Part shown: positions 45,290-54,579 of the stretch, in pieces
How the letters are laid out: every line of letters begins with the position of its first letter
Numbering within the stretch: the stretch's first letter is position 1
NCBI RefSeq assembly: GCF_020686965.1
Contig: NZ_JAJEPS010000001.1
Location: forward strand, 434,001-498,000
DNA: 64,000 nt
From: Hominiventricola filiformis
GTDB taxonomy: Bacteria > Bacillota > Clostridia > Lachnospirales > Lachnospiraceae
Direction of reading: 5' to 3'
Position numbers and translations under genes: made by a program
The notes under the pieces: model-generated
Told to the model about the DNA's origin: nothing
The model's database searches: none
The model's input: the letters and a program-made list of their open reading frames with translations, nothing else

Positions 45290-45789
45290 CAGTGAAGAAT
45301 CGCCCCCAGAAGTCCATAGGATACTACGGACATAATAAACGATGCAAGTAAGATTCCCAGCACCACCGCCGGAAATGCTTTCTTAAACTTCATGCCAAGG
45401 AGAGCAGCTAAAAGAGAGCCGGTCCACGCGCCGGTACCCGGCAGGGGAATGCCTACAAACAGAACCAGTCCCCAGAACTCATACTTTTCTACCTGTTCTC
45501 TTTTACTAAGCGCCCGGTTTTCCATCTTTTCCACCATGGGGCGGAAGGTCTTCGTCTGTTTCAGCCAGTTGAAAACGGGTGTAATCAGAAGAAGAATGAA
45601 TGGTACCGGGATCAGATTACCTACGATGCAGATCCACAGGGCTCTGACAATATCAATATTCAGTACGGATGCCGCCAGAAGGCCTCCGCGGAGCTCCAGA
45701 ATCGGGATCATGGAGATAATAAAGACAATCACTTCACGGGAAGCTTTTCCGCTCAATGCCCCGATCACTGCAGACATCAGTGTTTCCAT
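45289..45789 (-). CDS. COG2426 small membrane export-type protein
   Basis: The 166-residue protein has about four membrane helices and the family motif LELRGGLLAA and GTGAWTGSLLA. COG2426 proteins are annotated as small multidrug export proteins, but their function is not established. It overlaps the lipid kinase gene by one base. Confidence 0.85.
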   Translation of the reverse strand: METLMSAVIGALSGKASREVIVFIISMIPILELRGGLLAASVLNIDIVRALWICIVGNLIPVPFILLLITPVFNWLKQTKTFRPMVEKMENRALSKREQVEKYEFWGLVLFVGIPLPGTGAWTGSLLAALLGMKFKKAFPAVVLGILLASFIMSVVSYGLLGAILH

Positions 45790-45820
45790 ATAAAAATTTC
45801 CTTTCTAGTATGTATCGGCT

Positions 45821-46882
45821 TTACGCTTTTCCCATGTACTGGCGGAGGAATGCATAGAGCGCCTCCATCTGCCCGTCGGTTCCGATGGATACCCGCAGGT
45901 AATTATCGATTCTGGGCTGGGCAAAATAGCGTACATAAATGCCCTCCTCCCTGAGCGCCTGGAACAAGTCTTTCGCCTGATACTCCGGATGGGTGATAAA
46001 TAAAAAGTTTGCCTTGGAATCCGGGAAGGAGAATCCGAGCTTTGCAAGCTCTACTTTTGCATTTTCTCGGGTCTTCTTAATTTTATCCGTAGTCTCCTGG
46101 AAATATGCCTCATCTTTCACCGCAGCCACACCGCAGCTTAATGCAGTCTGGTCCATGGTATAAGAATTGAAGGAATATTTCACATCATTTAAGTATTTGA
46201 TGAGTACCGGATTACCGATGGCAAAGCCAATCCGCATGCCGGCCAAGGAACGGGATTTGGAGAAGGTCTGGACAACCAGCAGGTTCTCATATTTCTCCAC
46301 CAGCTTCAACGCGGATTCCGCACCGAAATCCACATAGGCCTCATCCACAATGACCACTACATCCGGGTTATGGCGAATGATCTCTTCCACGTCCTCAAGA
46401 CCCATGGCAAGGGCCGTCGGGGCATTGGGATTCGGGAACACGATACCGCCGTTCTCCCGGTAATAGTCTTCTTTGCAGATGGTAAAATCATCTTTTAAAG
46501 CCACCTTTTCAAAAGGAATCCGGAATTCCTCCGCCCATACCGGGTAGAAGGAATAGGTAATATCCGGGAAAAGGATGGGCTTCTCAGAATTAAAGAACGT
46601 CATGAAGGCCATAGCCAGCACGTCATCGGAACCCACTCCAACAAATACCTGGGACGGATCTACCTGATAACGTTCTGCCAGTGCATTCACCAGCACAGAT
46701 GCAGCCGGGTCCGGATAACGCCTGAGGGCATCCCCATCCGGTGCCGTCATTGCTTTTAAGACGCCCGGCGCCGGCGGATACGGATTCTCATTGGTGTTCA
46801 GTTTGATCATGCCCGGCCGGTTCGGCTGTTCTCCCGGTGTATAGGGGGTCACTTTCCGGACGTTTTCCTCCCATTTGCTCAT
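45821..46882 (-). CDS. hisC: Histidinol-phosphate aminotransferase
   Basis: The 353-residue PLP enzyme acts in histidine biosynthesis. Family signs are LNTNENPYPP near residue 28, DEAYVDF (180-186), the PLP lysine K209 in QTFSKSRSLAGMRIG and RVSIG near the end. It is separated from other his genes and lies in a mixed operon, so other aminotransferase activity is possible. Confidence 0.92.
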   Translation of the reverse strand: MSKWEENVRKVTPYTPGEQPNRPGMIKLNTNENPYPPAPGVLKAMTAPDGDALRRYPDPAASVLVNALAERYQVDPSQVFVGVGSDDVLAMAFMTFFNSEKPILFPDITYSFYPVWAEEFRIPFEKVALKDDFTICKEDYYRENGGIVFPNPNAPTALAMGLEDVEEIIRHNPDVVVIVDEAYVDFGAESALKLVEKYENLLVVQTFSKSRSLAGMRIGFAIGNPVLIKYLNDVKYSFNSYTMDQTALSCGVAAVKDEAYFQETTDKIKKTRENAKVELAKLGFSFPDSKANFLFITHPEYQAKDLFQALREEGIYVRYFAQPRIDNYLRVSIGTDGQMEALYAFLRQYMGKA

Positions 46883-46889
46883 CTTTTTG

Positions 46890-47789
46890 TCACTCTCCTT
46901 TTAATGTCACAATGCCTTTTTCTACCATAAAAACAGGCCGGTAGGAAAGCTTCGCCGTACGAAGTCCTTCATCTCCCGTGTCTTCCTCCCGGTTGACATA
47001 AGTGTAATCTTTCACCTCATGCTCCAGGAACTGCTGATTGATCATGGTATAGGCACCTCTGATATCTGCATAAGCCTTCTCAATGTGTACCACGAAGGTA
47101 TCGTCGCACACCGGCTCTCCCAGCGTATAGGCAACCACTTTGCCATTCACCCGCAGGAGTCCGCCTTTTAAATGCAGTTCTTTAAATAACCGCAGGGAAT
47201 TCAGTGCCACGCACATCTCCTGATTTTTCTCAGGGTCATCCTCACAGCCATTATGATTTCTCCAGGACAGTGCCATCTGAAAACACTCTTCCACATTTTC
47301 ATCCGTGATCGTCTCATATTTCCAGTCCGGATAAGCGGCTTTGAACTGATTCAGATGATTTTTCTTGCCATGGTATTTTTTGCCGGAGAGATTGATGAGC
47401 TTCTCTGTCTCATAGACATAGTCCTCCAGATCTCTCGGCCATTCCACATTAAATTTTCCCGGAAAATAGCTTTCCAGTTCTTCCATCTCTCCCTTGCTCA
47501 CTGCATGGAGCTGGAATGGATAGCCTTTTTCCTTCGCATCCTCCATGAGCATTTCGACTACTTTTTTGCGGTCTCCTGCTCCGATCGGATAGGTATAGGA
47601 GTAGGCGCCTTCCTGTCCTGTACGGAAGACGGCTGTCCCTTCGATCTCTGCCCACCCTTCATTATAGAAGCGTGCCCAGAGATATACATTTGCAAAGGTC
47701 CGCTCACATCCGTGGAGCTTGCGTTCCGCCAGATGTTTGAGAATCGTATCCCGATCCTCCAATGCAGGCCTCTTAAATGTGATATCCAT
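46890..47789 (-). CDS. DUF2156 protein
   Basis: The 299-residue protein belongs to the DUF2156 family, GNAT-like, related to the synthase domain of lysyl-phosphatidylglycerol synthase. Parts such as GKKYHGKKNHLNQF and YTMINQQFLEHE fit. No membrane helices are present, so it is the soluble form of unknown substrate. It overlaps neither neighbour but is only 2 bases from the nucleotidyltransferase gene. Confidence 0.82.
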   Translation of the reverse strand: MDITFKRPALEDRDTILKHLAERKLHGCERTFANVYLWARFYNEGWAEIEGTAVFRTGQEGAYSYTYPIGAGDRKKVVEMLMEDAKEKGYPFQLHAVSKGEMEELESYFPGKFNVEWPRDLEDYVYETEKLINLSGKKYHGKKNHLNQFKAAYPDWKYETITDENVEECFQMALSWRNHNGCEDDPEKNQEMCVALNSLRLFKELHLKGGLLRVNGKVVAYTLGEPVCDDTFVVHIEKAYADIRGAYTMINQQFLEHEVKDYTYVNREEDTGDEGLRTAKLSYRPVFMVEKGIVTLKGE

Positions 47790-47791
47790 AT

Positions 47792-48709
47792 TTAACCAAA
47801 CAACCTTTCTTTGTATACACCGGCATCGATCAGTGCTCTAAAAGACTCTACTACCAGCGGCTTGTCCTCTTTGTAAGTAACACCAAACCATTTATCTTTA
47901 GATTCCAGCACGGTAACATTCGCCCTGCCGCTGCGGATCAGCTGGTCCACAACCGTCGGAATGAGGTACTCACCCTTCATCGGATCTGCAAGATTGCCAA
48001 GAAACTCTGCAAATCCATGCTCCAGAACATCAAAAATCTCCGTGGAGAATCCCCACATGTTCATGGATACCGGGCAGGATGCCTCCAGCGGAGTGAGGCT
48101 GCCGTCTTCACCCTGAACCGCTGCTCCCTCCGGGGTCTTTACAATGTTCTTGGTCTCGGTCACTTTGGTCAGATGCTGCGCATCATCCACGCTGCATACG
48201 CCTCTGGTCACGCCGCCGTTCTCACTTAAAGTATTTCCCAGATGGAAGCCCGCCATACAGAATTCCATACGGTCACTTGCGGGATGCTCTTCTACAAGAT
48301 AGTCATGTACTTTTACAAATGCTTCTTTTCCATAGTAATCGTCTGCATTGATGACTGCAAAAGGTTCTTTTACAATATCCTTGCAGGCAAGGATCGCCTG
48401 ACCGGTTCCCCAGGGTTTGGTTCTCCCTTCCGGCTTGATAAAGCCGGCCGGAAGTTCATCTACCTCCTGAAATGCATAAGCAGTCTCCACGATCTTCTCC
48501 ATACGGTTGCCGATCACTTCGCGTAAATCTTTCTCCAGGTCTTTTCTGATAATAAATACCACTTTATTAAATCCTGCTTCCAGCGCATCATGAATGGAAT
48601 AATCCATAATGATCTCGCCGGACGGTCCTACCGGCTCCAGCTGCTTGATGCCTCCGCCAAAACGGCTGCCAATACCTGCTGCCATCACAACCAGTGTTGT
48701 CTTCTTCAT
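47792..48709 (-). CDS. Sugar-nucleotide nucleotidyltransferase
   Basis: The 305-residue protein begins with VVMAAGIGSRFGGGIKQLEP, the nucleotide-binding loop of sugar-1-phosphate nucleotidyltransferases, and has INADDYYG for the metal site and GTGQAIL. It lies 26 bases after glmM, so the substrate may be a hexosamine or another sugar phosphate for the cell envelope. Its exact substrate cannot be told. Confidence 0.87.
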   Translation of the reverse strand: MKKTTLVVMAAGIGSRFGGGIKQLEPVGPSGEIIMDYSIHDALEAGFNKVVFIIRKDLEKDLREVIGNRMEKIVETAYAFQEVDELPAGFIKPEGRTKPWGTGQAILACKDIVKEPFAVINADDYYGKEAFVKVHDYLVEEHPASDRMEFCMAGFHLGNTLSENGGVTRGVCSVDDAQHLTKVTETKNIVKTPEGAAVQGEDGSLTPLEASCPVSMNMWGFSTEIFDVLEHGFAEFLGNLADPMKGEYLIPTVVDQLIRSGRANVTVLESKDKWFGVTYKEDKPLVVESFRALIDAGVYKERLFG

Positions 48710-48735
48710 ATTTCACTATCCTCCAAGTATATCCC

Positions 48736-50070
48736 TTACATAATACGCTTCATTGTATCGATCACTTTACCTACATACTCCTTGCAGAGTTCCTGGGTCG
48801 TAGCCTCTACCATAACACGCAGCAGCGGCTCTGTACCGCTTTCACGCACGAGAATCCGTCCGTCGCTTCCCAGTGCCTCGGTAACTTCTGCAATTGCTTT
48901 CTTTACTTCCGGATGCTCCAGAACTGCCTTCTTATCCGTCACGCGCAGGTTCTCCAGAAGCTGCGGGTAGATCTGCACCTCAGAAGTCAATGTACCAAGA
49001 GTAGTCTTCTTCTCCAGCAGTACTTCCATGATCTTTAAGGAAGTCAGAATACCGTCACCGGTGGTTGCGTGTTTGCTGAAGATGATATGACCGGACTGCT
49101 CACCGCCAAGACGGTAGCCATTCTCCATCATATTTTCAAATACATATTTGTCACCGACTTTGGTCTGCTGATAATGAAGGCCAATTTTGTCGCATGCTTT
49201 ATAGAGACCAATATTGGACATGACGGTGGTTACAATCATGTCGTCTTTCAGCTGTCCGATCTCTTTTAAATATTTACCGCATACGTAAAGGATCAAGTCA
49301 CCATCTACCACGTTGCCGTGCTCGTCAACAGCCAGACAGCGGTCTGCATCTCCATCGTAAGCAAATCCGACATCCAGTCCTTTTTCCTTTACAAATGCCT
49401 GCAGGCTCTCGATATGGGTGGAACCGCAGTCTTTGTTGATATTGGTTCCGTCCGGCTCGTTGTGAATGACATAGGTCTTCGCACCCAGTGCATCGAAAAC
49501 GCTCTTCGCAATAGCGGATGCACTTCCGTTGGAACAGTCAAGTCCGACTCTCATGGTCTTGAAAGATCTGGTCGGCAGGGAAATAAGATAACCGATATAA
49601 CGATTTCTTCCTGCTGCGAAATCTACAGTTCTTCCAATGTTCTCTCTGGTGGCAAATGGAATCTCCTCGGTCTTGCCATCGATGTAATCCTCAATCTTCT
49701 GCTCAACCTCTGCTTCCAGTTTGTATCCACTGCCATTGATGATCTTAATTCCATTGTCATAGAACGGATTGTGGCTGGCGGAAATCATAATACCGCAGTC
49801 GAAGCCCTCGGTACGTACTACATAGGATACGCTCGGCGTGGTGGTTACATGCAGAAGGTATACATCTGCACCTGATGCAGTCAGTCCTGCAACCAGGGAA
49901 TACTCAAACATATAGCTGGATCTTCGGGTATCTTTTCCGATGACTACCTGGGCTTTGTGATCCTGCCCGTAATACCATCCCAGAAAGCGTCCTACTTTGT
50001 ATGCATGCTCTACTGTCAGATTCACGTTTGCCTCGCCGCGGAAGCCGTCGGTTCCAAAATATTTTCCCAT
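48736..50070 (-). CDS. glmM: Phosphoglucosamine mutase
   Basis: The 444-residue enzyme converts glucosamine-6-phosphate to glucosamine-1-phosphate for peptidoglycan. GKYFGTDGFRGEAN is the family start, with active serine S99 in ISASHNP, the metal loop DGDADRC and the phosphate loop RESGTEPLLRV. The ATG at 50070 has AAGGAG 7 bases upstream. It leads the operon with the nucleotidyltransferase, DUF2156, hisC, COG2426 and lipid kinase genes. Confidence 0.96.
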   Translation of the reverse strand: MGKYFGTDGFRGEANVNLTVEHAYKVGRFLGWYYGQDHKAQVVIGKDTRRSSYMFEYSLVAGLTASGADVYLLHVTTTPSVSYVVRTEGFDCGIMISASHNPFYDNGIKIINGSGYKLEAEVEQKIEDYIDGKTEEIPFATRENIGRTVDFAAGRNRYIGYLISLPTRSFKTMRVGLDCSNGSASAIAKSVFDALGAKTYVIHNEPDGTNINKDCGSTHIESLQAFVKEKGLDVGFAYDGDADRCLAVDEHGNVVDGDLILYVCGKYLKEIGQLKDDMIVTTVMSNIGLYKACDKIGLHYQQTKVGDKYVFENMMENGYRLGGEQSGHIIFSKHATTGDGILTSLKIMEVLLEKKTTLGTLTSEVQIYPQLLENLRVTDKKAVLEHPEVKKAIAEVTEALGSDGRILVRESGTEPLLRVMVEATTQELCKEYVGKVIDTMKRIM

Positions 50071-50176
50071 ATTTTTCTCCTTACTATCCCTTAACTTCAT
50101 GAATATTTATTTTTACACACGGATTCATTTTATTATATGCAATCAGGAAAGTTTTTTCAACTTAAAAAAGTATAAA

Positions 50177-50210
50177 ATGCCCTGCACTGGAAATAACCGG
50201 TGCAGGGCAT
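50177..50210 (-). terminator. Terminator of prfA
   Basis: Arms ATGCCCTGCACTGG (50177-50190) and CCGGTGCAGGGCAT (50197-50210) pair almost perfectly 5 bases past the prfA stop. T-rich sequence follows on the minus strand. Confidence 0.88.
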
Positions 50211-50214
50211 TGAT

Positions 50215-51288
50215 TTAGTTTTCGTTCATCTTTGCGAGTTTCGCCGCCTGATCGGCTGCGATGCAGGCATCAATAATCTCCTGGATATCACCATCCATGA
50301 TTTTATCCAGCTTATACAGAGTCAGGTTGATACGATGGTCGGTCACGCGACCCTGTGGGAAGTTGTAGGTACGGATCTTCTCGGAACGGTCTCCGGTACC
50401 GATCTGGCTTCTTCTGGCCTCTGCCTCTGCGTCGTGGGCTTTCTGACACTCAATGTCGTAAAGTTTAGCTCTTAAGAGGGCAAATGCTTTTGCCTTGTTC
50501 TGCAGCTGGGATTTCTCGGTCTGGCTGTATACCACGATTCCAGTCGGATAGTGGGTCAGACGTACTGCGGAGTCGGTGGTGTTGACACACTGTCCGCCGT
50601 TACCGGATGCACGCATTACGTCGATACGAATATCTTTGTCATCAATCTGTACATCCACATCCTCAGCCTCCGGCATCACTGCTACGGTGATAGTGGAAGT
50701 ATGAATTCTTCCGCCGGATTCTGTCTCCGGCACACGCTGTACACGGTGGACGCCGGACTCATATTTCATCACGGAATAAGCACCCTGGCCGGTAATCATA
50801 AAGGTCACGCTCTTCATGCCGCCGATACCGATCTCATCAGACTCCATCACTTCAACTTTCCATCTTCTGGACTCTGCATAATGCACATACATACGGAAAA
50901 TCTCGGCTGCGAAAAGGGCTGCCTCGTCTCCACCCGCACCTGCACGGATCTCCACGATAACGTTCTTGTCATCATTCGGGTCTTTCGGAAGAAGGAGAAT
51001 CTTCAGTTCTTTCTCCAGCTCCACGATTCTTTTCTTTGCCTCGGAAAGCTCTTCCTTCAGCATCTCACGCATCTCCTCGTCGGACTCGCTCTCCAGCATG
51101 GAAACGCTCTCTTCCTCTGTCTCCTGACATTTCTTATACTCTGTATAGGCCGTTACCAGCGGCTGCAGATCAGACTGTTCCTTCATAAGCTTCCGGAACC
51201 GGTTCTGATCATTTACCACAGACGGCTCTGTCAGTTCATTGGTAATCTCTTCATACCGTCTTACCAGGTCTTCCAGTTTATCAAACAT
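50215..51288 (-). CDS. prfA: Peptide chain release factor 1
   Basis: The 357-residue factor ends translation at UAA and UAG. The catalytic GGQ is at 231-233 (GNGGQCVNT), and the stop-recognition PxT is PETE near residue 187. It is coupled to prmC, whose product methylates the GGQ glutamine, an expected pairing. Confidence 0.97.
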   Translation of the reverse strand: MFDKLEDLVRRYEEITNELTEPSVVNDQNRFRKLMKEQSDLQPLVTAYTEYKKCQETEEESVSMLESESDEEMREMLKEELSEAKKRIVELEKELKILLLPKDPNDDKNVIVEIRAGAGGDEAALFAAEIFRMYVHYAESRRWKVEVMESDEIGIGGMKSVTFMITGQGAYSVMKYESGVHRVQRVPETESGGRIHTSTITVAVMPEAEDVDVQIDDKDIRIDVMRASGNGGQCVNTTDSAVRLTHYPTGIVVYSQTEKSQLQNKAKAFALLRAKLYDIECQKAHDAEAEARRSQIGTGDRSEKIRTYNFPQGRVTDHRINLTLYKLDKIMDGDIQEIIDACIAADQAAKLAKMNEN

Positions 51289-51306
51289 GTCTTTCCTCCA
51301 TTACTT

Positions 51307-52161
51307 TTACGCCTTAAGTGTTCCATATACAACCCGGTCAAGGCCAGCCAGGTCCTTTATTACATGAATATCTTTAAAATCTTTCTCCATCAGCCTGCTG
51401 ACAGATACACCCTGATCATATCCGATCTCAAAGAAAAGCATTCCCTTCGGAGCCAGATATGCCGGACTTTTTTCTATAATAATACGGTAAAAGTCAAGGC
51501 CATCCGTGCCGCCATCCAGCGCCATCACAGGTTCATGATCTTTTACCTCCTCCGAAAGTGTCGTGATAACTTCCGAAGCAATATATGGTGGATTGGATAC
51601 GATCATATCGTATGTGCCATTTACCTGTTCAAACAGGTCGCTCTGCAAAAGTGCTGTTGTCTTCTCCATCCCCAGGGTTCTACGGTTTTCCTGTGCAATT
51701 TTCAGTGCTTTTTCTGACAGATCCACGCCGGTTCCGGTGACTTCTTTGCAGCCATTTAGTTCTGCTGCCAGTTTGACAATACTCAGCAGAATACACCCGG
51801 ATCCGGTACACATGTCAAGAAGCTTCATTCCGGAATGAACATATTTCAGTGCTTCTTCTACCAGTATTTCCGTATCCTGCCTAGGTACCAGCACATCTTC
51901 TGACACCTGAAAATCCAGTCCCATGAACTCCTGATGCCCTGTCAGATGCTGCAGCGGAATGTGCTCTGCTCTTCTGGCAATCTGCTTTTTATAAAGCATC
52001 TCCTCTTCCGGAGAAACTTCCTTTGATGGCTCCATAAGGTATCTGGTTCTGCTTACATGCAGCATCTCTTCCATAAGATACCAGGCATCCATTTTCCAGT
52101 CTTCAATTCCTGCTGACTGAAGCGCATGTTCCCCTTCTGTCAGTAAATCCCGAAGCGTCAA
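51307..52161 (-). CDS. prmC: Release-factor glutamine methyltransferase
   Basis: The 284-residue SAM enzyme methylates the GGQ glutamine of release factors. NPPY is at 190-193 (VSNPPYI) and the SAM loop is MCTGSGCI near 117-124. The start is a TTG that overlaps the stop of the DUF1385 gene (GATTGA), so translation is coupled. It lies 18 bases before prfA. Confidence 0.95.
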   Translation of the reverse strand: MTLRDLLTEGEHALQSAGIEDWKMDAWYLMEEMLHVSRTRYLMEPSKEVSPEEEMLYKKQIARRAEHIPLQHLTGHQEFMGLDFQVSEDVLVPRQDTEILVEEALKYVHSGMKLLDMCTGSGCILLSIVKLAAELNGCKEVTGTGVDLSEKALKIAQENRRTLGMEKTTALLQSDLFEQVNGTYDMIVSNPPYIASEVITTLSEEVKDHEPVMALDGGTDGLDFYRIIIEKSPAYLAPKGMLFFEIGYDQGVSVSRLMEKDFKDIHVIKDLAGLDRVVYGTLKA

Positions 52162-53192
52162 TCTTCCATCTCCCCGGCACCGCCAAACAATGTACTGTCC
52201 TGACTTGGAACTTCCACATTTTCGGTGTCAGAATCGGGATCCGGAATTTCCACATCCTGTTCTTCCTCAGCCGGATATCCAAGAAACGCTTTCCAGTCAA
52301 ACACTGCCTCTACTGCGGCAATGGCTACTTCGATCATATCGTCATCCGGCTCTCTGGTCGTCAGCTTTTGCATGGCTTTTCCCGGAAGGCTTAACACTTT
52401 CATGAGCGGATTGTCCGTTCTGCCTGCCAGCCGGATAAATTCATAGGAAACCCCGGCAATCACCGGAACCAGCAGAATACGGAATACTACACGCAGTATC
52501 GGAGAATCTACTCTGATAAAAATGAAGAAAACAATACTGATCACCATGACGATGAACAGAAAACTGGTACCGCAGCGCGCATGATAACGGGAACTTTTCC
52601 GTACATTTTTTACATTCAGCTCCCGGCCACGTTCAATACAGTTGATACACTTATGTTCTGCCCCGTGATACATGTAAGTTCTCTTAATATCCTTCATACA
52701 GGAAATCAACACTACATACAGGGTAAACAGTCCCAGCCGGATCACACCCTCCAGCACTGCCAGAAGAGTATTAGACACAATAAAATTCCGGAAGATGCCA
52801 GAAATGTAATAAGGCAGCACCATAAAAATGGCCACCGCCATAATCACAGAAAATGCCACGGTACAGCCCATAACTACTTTCTCCGCTTTTTCACCGAAAA
52901 GTTTCACAAGAAGCTTCTCGAACTTTCCCGGTTCCTGCTCTTCTTCATCATCATAGAAGCTTGCGGAATAGCTTAAGCTTTCCATTCCCAGAATCAGGGA
53001 ATCTATAAAATTTACCACTCCACGGATCAATGGAAGCTTTGCCCATTTACTGTCACCGGCAATACTCCGGTACACTTCTGTGCGTACTTCGATCTGTCCG
53101 TCCGGTTTTCTTACGGCCACGGAATATTTTTCCTTATTTTTCATCATGATGCCTTCCAGCACCGCCTGGCCGCCAATTCCTGATGGTCTCAA
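52158..53192 (-). CDS. DUF1385 membrane protein
   Basis: The 344-residue protein starts with the typical SGIGGQAVLEGIMMKNKEKY and has about four membrane helices and the metal-like HGAEHKCINC. DUF1385 genes are usually next to prmC and prfA in Firmicutes, as here. Function unknown. The start is a TTG with GAGG about 9 bases upstream. Confidence 0.9.
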   Translation of the reverse strand: MRPSGIGGQAVLEGIMMKNKEKYSVAVRKPDGQIEVRTEVYRSIAGDSKWAKLPLIRGVVNFIDSLILGMESLSYSASFYDDEEEQEPGKFEKLLVKLFGEKAEKVVMGCTVAFSVIMAVAIFMVLPYYISGIFRNFIVSNTLLAVLEGVIRLGLFTLYVVLISCMKDIKRTYMYHGAEHKCINCIERGRELNVKNVRKSSRYHARCGTSFLFIVMVISIVFFIFIRVDSPILRVVFRILLVPVIAGVSYEFIRLAGRTDNPLMKVLSLPGKAMQKLTTREPDDDMIEVAIAAVEAVFDWKAFLGYPAEEEQDVEIPDPDSDTENVEVPSQDSTLFGGAGEMED

Positions 53193-53229
53193 ATTTTCAC
53201 GTCCTCTTATATTGCTGTATTTAAAAATA

Positions 53230-53256
53230 GGTTGAGATTAATCATAACCTCAACCC
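53230..53256 (-). terminator. Terminator of rpmE
   Basis: Arms GGTTGAG (53230-53236) and CTCAACC (53249-53255) form a hairpin followed on the minus strand by ATTTTTA. It lies between rpmE and the DUF1385 gene. Confidence 0.8.
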
Positions 53257-53270
53257 TACTTTCCGCAATC

Positions 53271-53471
53271 TTATTTAATACCGTATTTGCGATTGAACTT
53301 ATCGATACGTCCGCGAGCTGCTGCTGCTTTCTGCTGTCCGGTGTAGAACGGATGGCATTTGGAGCAAATCTCAACGTGGATATCGGATTTGGTAGAACCT
53401 GTTACGAAAGTGTTTCCGCAGTTGCAGGTTACAGTTGCCTGATGGTAATTCGGATGGATTCCTTCTCTCAT
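53271..53471 (-). CDS. rpmE: 50S ribosomal protein L31 (zinc-binding form)
   Basis: The 66-residue protein starts MREGIHPNYHQATVTCNCGN and has CSKCHPFYTGQQK. Cysteines at CNCG and CSKC mark the zinc-binding form. It has its own promoter and a leader of about 135 bases. Confidence 0.97.
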   Translation of the reverse strand: MREGIHPNYHQATVTCNCGNTFVTGSTKSDIHVEICSKCHPFYTGQQKAAAARGRIDKFNRKYGIK

Positions 53472-53605
53472 TATTTTTCACCTCTTCTTATTATTCGTGA
53501 ACTTCCAGCTCTCGCTGATTCCCGGTCAATGCCGCTCCGATGTTTCCACGACAAGATTCCCCGGGCTATCCCTGCAAGTCCCTACAGGTATATCCTTACA
53601 TTAGC
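53472..53605 (-). promoter_or_regulatory. Structured leader of rpmE (candidate L31 autoregulatory leader)
   Basis: About 135 bases separate the likely transcription start from rpmE, rich in complementary GC segments (GGGATAGCCCGGGGAATC, GAGCGGCATTGACCGGG). Ribosomal-protein leader RNAs for L31 are known in Firmicutes, so autoregulation is likely but is inferred from position and length. Confidence 0.55.
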
Positions 53606-53611
53606 CTTTAA

Positions 53612-53640
53612 ACTATACCATAGTTTTTCGCGGTATGCAA
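53612..53640 (-). promoter_or_regulatory. Promoter of rpmE
   Basis: TTGCAT (53640-53635), a 17-base spacer and TATAGT (53617-53612). Confidence 0.75.
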
Positions 53641-53656
53641 GAGATTTATCGTTGCT

Positions 53657-54523
53657 CTAATCATAATTTTTATACAAAATTGCCAGGTAAACCAAATATG
53701 CTGCAAATCCTGCCAGGCCAAGAAGAGATACTGCTGCATTTAGCAGATCATCTTTGAACAATGGCAATATACGAGGCAGAAAAACAAGCAGGAATATCAG
53801 TACCGGAATCATCAGTTTGGAAATCATCCTCAGTATCTGATATCGTTTCTCCGGGATGTTTTCCGGCTTATATAACTCCGGATGAAGCAGTTCTCCGTGG
53901 ATTACCATTCCCATTCTGCCGCATACACGGTATGCCCGGTACTCTCTTCCGTCAATAGTAAATTCCGGATACATGCCTTCTTTTGTAATTACCAGATTCA
54001 AATGATGCTGTTCCGCATACAAGAAGAGCTGTTCCGTCATCTGCCGGGGTGTTGTACAAAAATCCTCCGGAGAAAAACTAAACTCACGAAGACTTTCGCT
54101 TTGCAATACTTTTTTATAATCCTGAAGAATATCTGCAAAATAATGTCCATTTTTCTCCTCGGTTTTTATTTTGCTTAAATACCTGTCCACGTCCAGCTGC
54201 GTAAGCTCCTTCTCTTCGATCTGTCCGCAGAAAGAAATTGCCGCCTGCAGCTTCTGCTGTCTTTCCACAAGCATCTCTTTCTGCATCTGAAGTGCATCTT
54301 GCAATTCTATGGTTCCCTCAAGGAGCTGCCGGATTTCCTCCAGCGGCATATCAAGCTTCCGAAAGAGAAGGATCAGCTTCAGTCTTCTGATATCTTCCTC
54401 ACTGTAATTCCGGTACTTATTTTCCTGCTCCCTTGATGGCTGCAGTAAACCTATCTTTTCATAATACCGTATATTCTGCCTTGTAATCCCTGTCTGCATC
54501 TCCGCTTCCTTAATCGTTACCAT
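53657..54523 (-). CDS. MerR-family regulator with C-terminal membrane helices
   Basis: The protein (288 residues from the ATG at 54523, with GGAGGT upstream) has an N-terminal MerR DNA-binding domain (VTIKEAEMQTGITRQNIRYY), a dimerisation helix, a middle domain and two hydrophobic helices near the C-terminus (about 232-250 and 258-282). Membrane-bound MerR proteins may sense envelope signals or drugs. Its own promoter has the 19-base spacer typical of MerR control. Confidence 0.87.
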   Translation of the reverse strand: MVTIKEAEMQTGITRQNIRYYEKIGLLQPSREQENKYRNYSEEDIRRLKLILLFRKLDMPLEEIRQLLEGTIELQDALQMQKEMLVERQQKLQAAISFCGQIEEKELTQLDVDRYLSKIKTEEKNGHYFADILQDYKKVLQSESLREFSFSPEDFCTTPRQMTEQLFLYAEQHHLNLVITKEGMYPEFTIDGREYRAYRVCGRMGMVIHGELLHPELYKPENIPEKRYQILRMISKLMIPVLIFLLVFLPRILPLFKDDLLNAAVSLLGLAGFAAYLVYLAILYKNYD

Positions 54524-54548
54524 AATAACCTCCATCTATTTTTCCTTG

Positions 54549-54579
54549 ATACTAAGGGATATAGTAACTATAAGGTCAA
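54549..54579 (-). promoter_or_regulatory. MerR-type promoter with 19-base spacer and dyad
   Basis: TTGACC (54579-54574) and TAGTAT (54554-54549) are separated by 19 bases. The spacer contains the palindrome ATAGTTACTAT. This elongated, dyad-bearing layout is the hallmark of MerR-family operators, so autoregulation is likely. Confidence 0.8.
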
